Position numbers and translations under genes: made by a program. 12,821 nucleotides of DNA from DASZHA01 sp049644325 (GTDB lineage Bacteria > Chloroflexota > Dormibacteria > DASZGP01), in assembly GCA_049644325.1 (NCBI GenBank), contig JBARRR010000168.1, positions 1 to 12,821 of the forward strand. Direction: 5' to 3'. Shown here one piece after another: positions 12,783 to 12,821 of the stretch. A model generated the notes under the pieces. It saw only the letters and a list, made by a program, of their open reading frames with translations. It was not told the DNA's origin and did no database searches. The stretch's first letter is position 1; each line of letters starts with the position of its first letter.

Positions 12783-12821
12783 GCTGCCAGCTTCTCTATA
12801 ACCGCGCTAGGCGCGCCTGCT

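Overview
This is a GC-rich bacterial window in which every gene I can support lies on the minus strand, so it is described here in transcription order, from high to low coordinates. The organism is not identifiable from this stretch alone. The high GC, GTG/TTG starts, several apparently leaderless genes with a TANNNT box 6-7 nt before the start codon, LuxR-type (NarL-like) response regulators and a choice-of-anchor/DUF11-type surface protein suggest a soil-type actinobacterial, Chloroflexota or Dormibacterota-like lineage. That placement is inference.

Region 1 (12712 to 10019) is a translation-maturation block: peptide deformylase (def), methionyl-tRNA formyltransferase (fmt), SsrA-binding protein (smpB) and an S51-type serine peptidase. 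fmt, smpB and the peptidase are joined by 1-nt stop/start overlaps. Region 2 (9953 to 8970) is a DnaJ-like protein with a J domain and four CxxC zinc motifs but no evident G/F linker, probably read from a leaderless promoter. Region 3 (8832 to 7508) holds two tandem LuxR-family response regulators with no kinase beside them. Region 4 (7333 to 5840) is an exported, membrane-anchored surface protein, with a candidate operator dyad upstream and a strong inverted repeat after it.

Region 5 (5726 to 5356) is the least obvious feature: a complete one-piece tmRNA gene (ssrA), recognised from its tRNA-like ends, its UAACU-GCG resume site and a tag reading frame AKNTQSLALAA. Its T-arm is one nucleotide shorter than usual. 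Its protein partner SmpB is encoded about 5 kb upstream in the same window. Region 6 (5329 to 3043) has a small protein of unknown function, a stand-alone cyclic-nucleotide-binding-domain protein lacking the usual phosphate-binding arginine, and a FOXRED2-like flavoprotein.

Region 7 (2991 to 1) is a thiamine block, thiE-thiS-thiG-thiL, running into tsaE (tRNA t6A synthesis), which is cut by the window edge. ThiS and ThiG make the thiazole, ThiE couples thiazole phosphate to the pyrimidine, and ThiL phosphorylates the product to thiamine diphosphate. No thiO or thiH (dehydroglycine source), no thiF and no TPP riboswitch were seen. thiL and tsaE both lack an obvious canonical start where homology expects one. 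No mobile elements, CRISPR arrays or tRNA genes were found. The only gene gap over 300 bases between proteins (5330-5839) is filled by the tmRNA, its promoter and a terminator-like hairpin.
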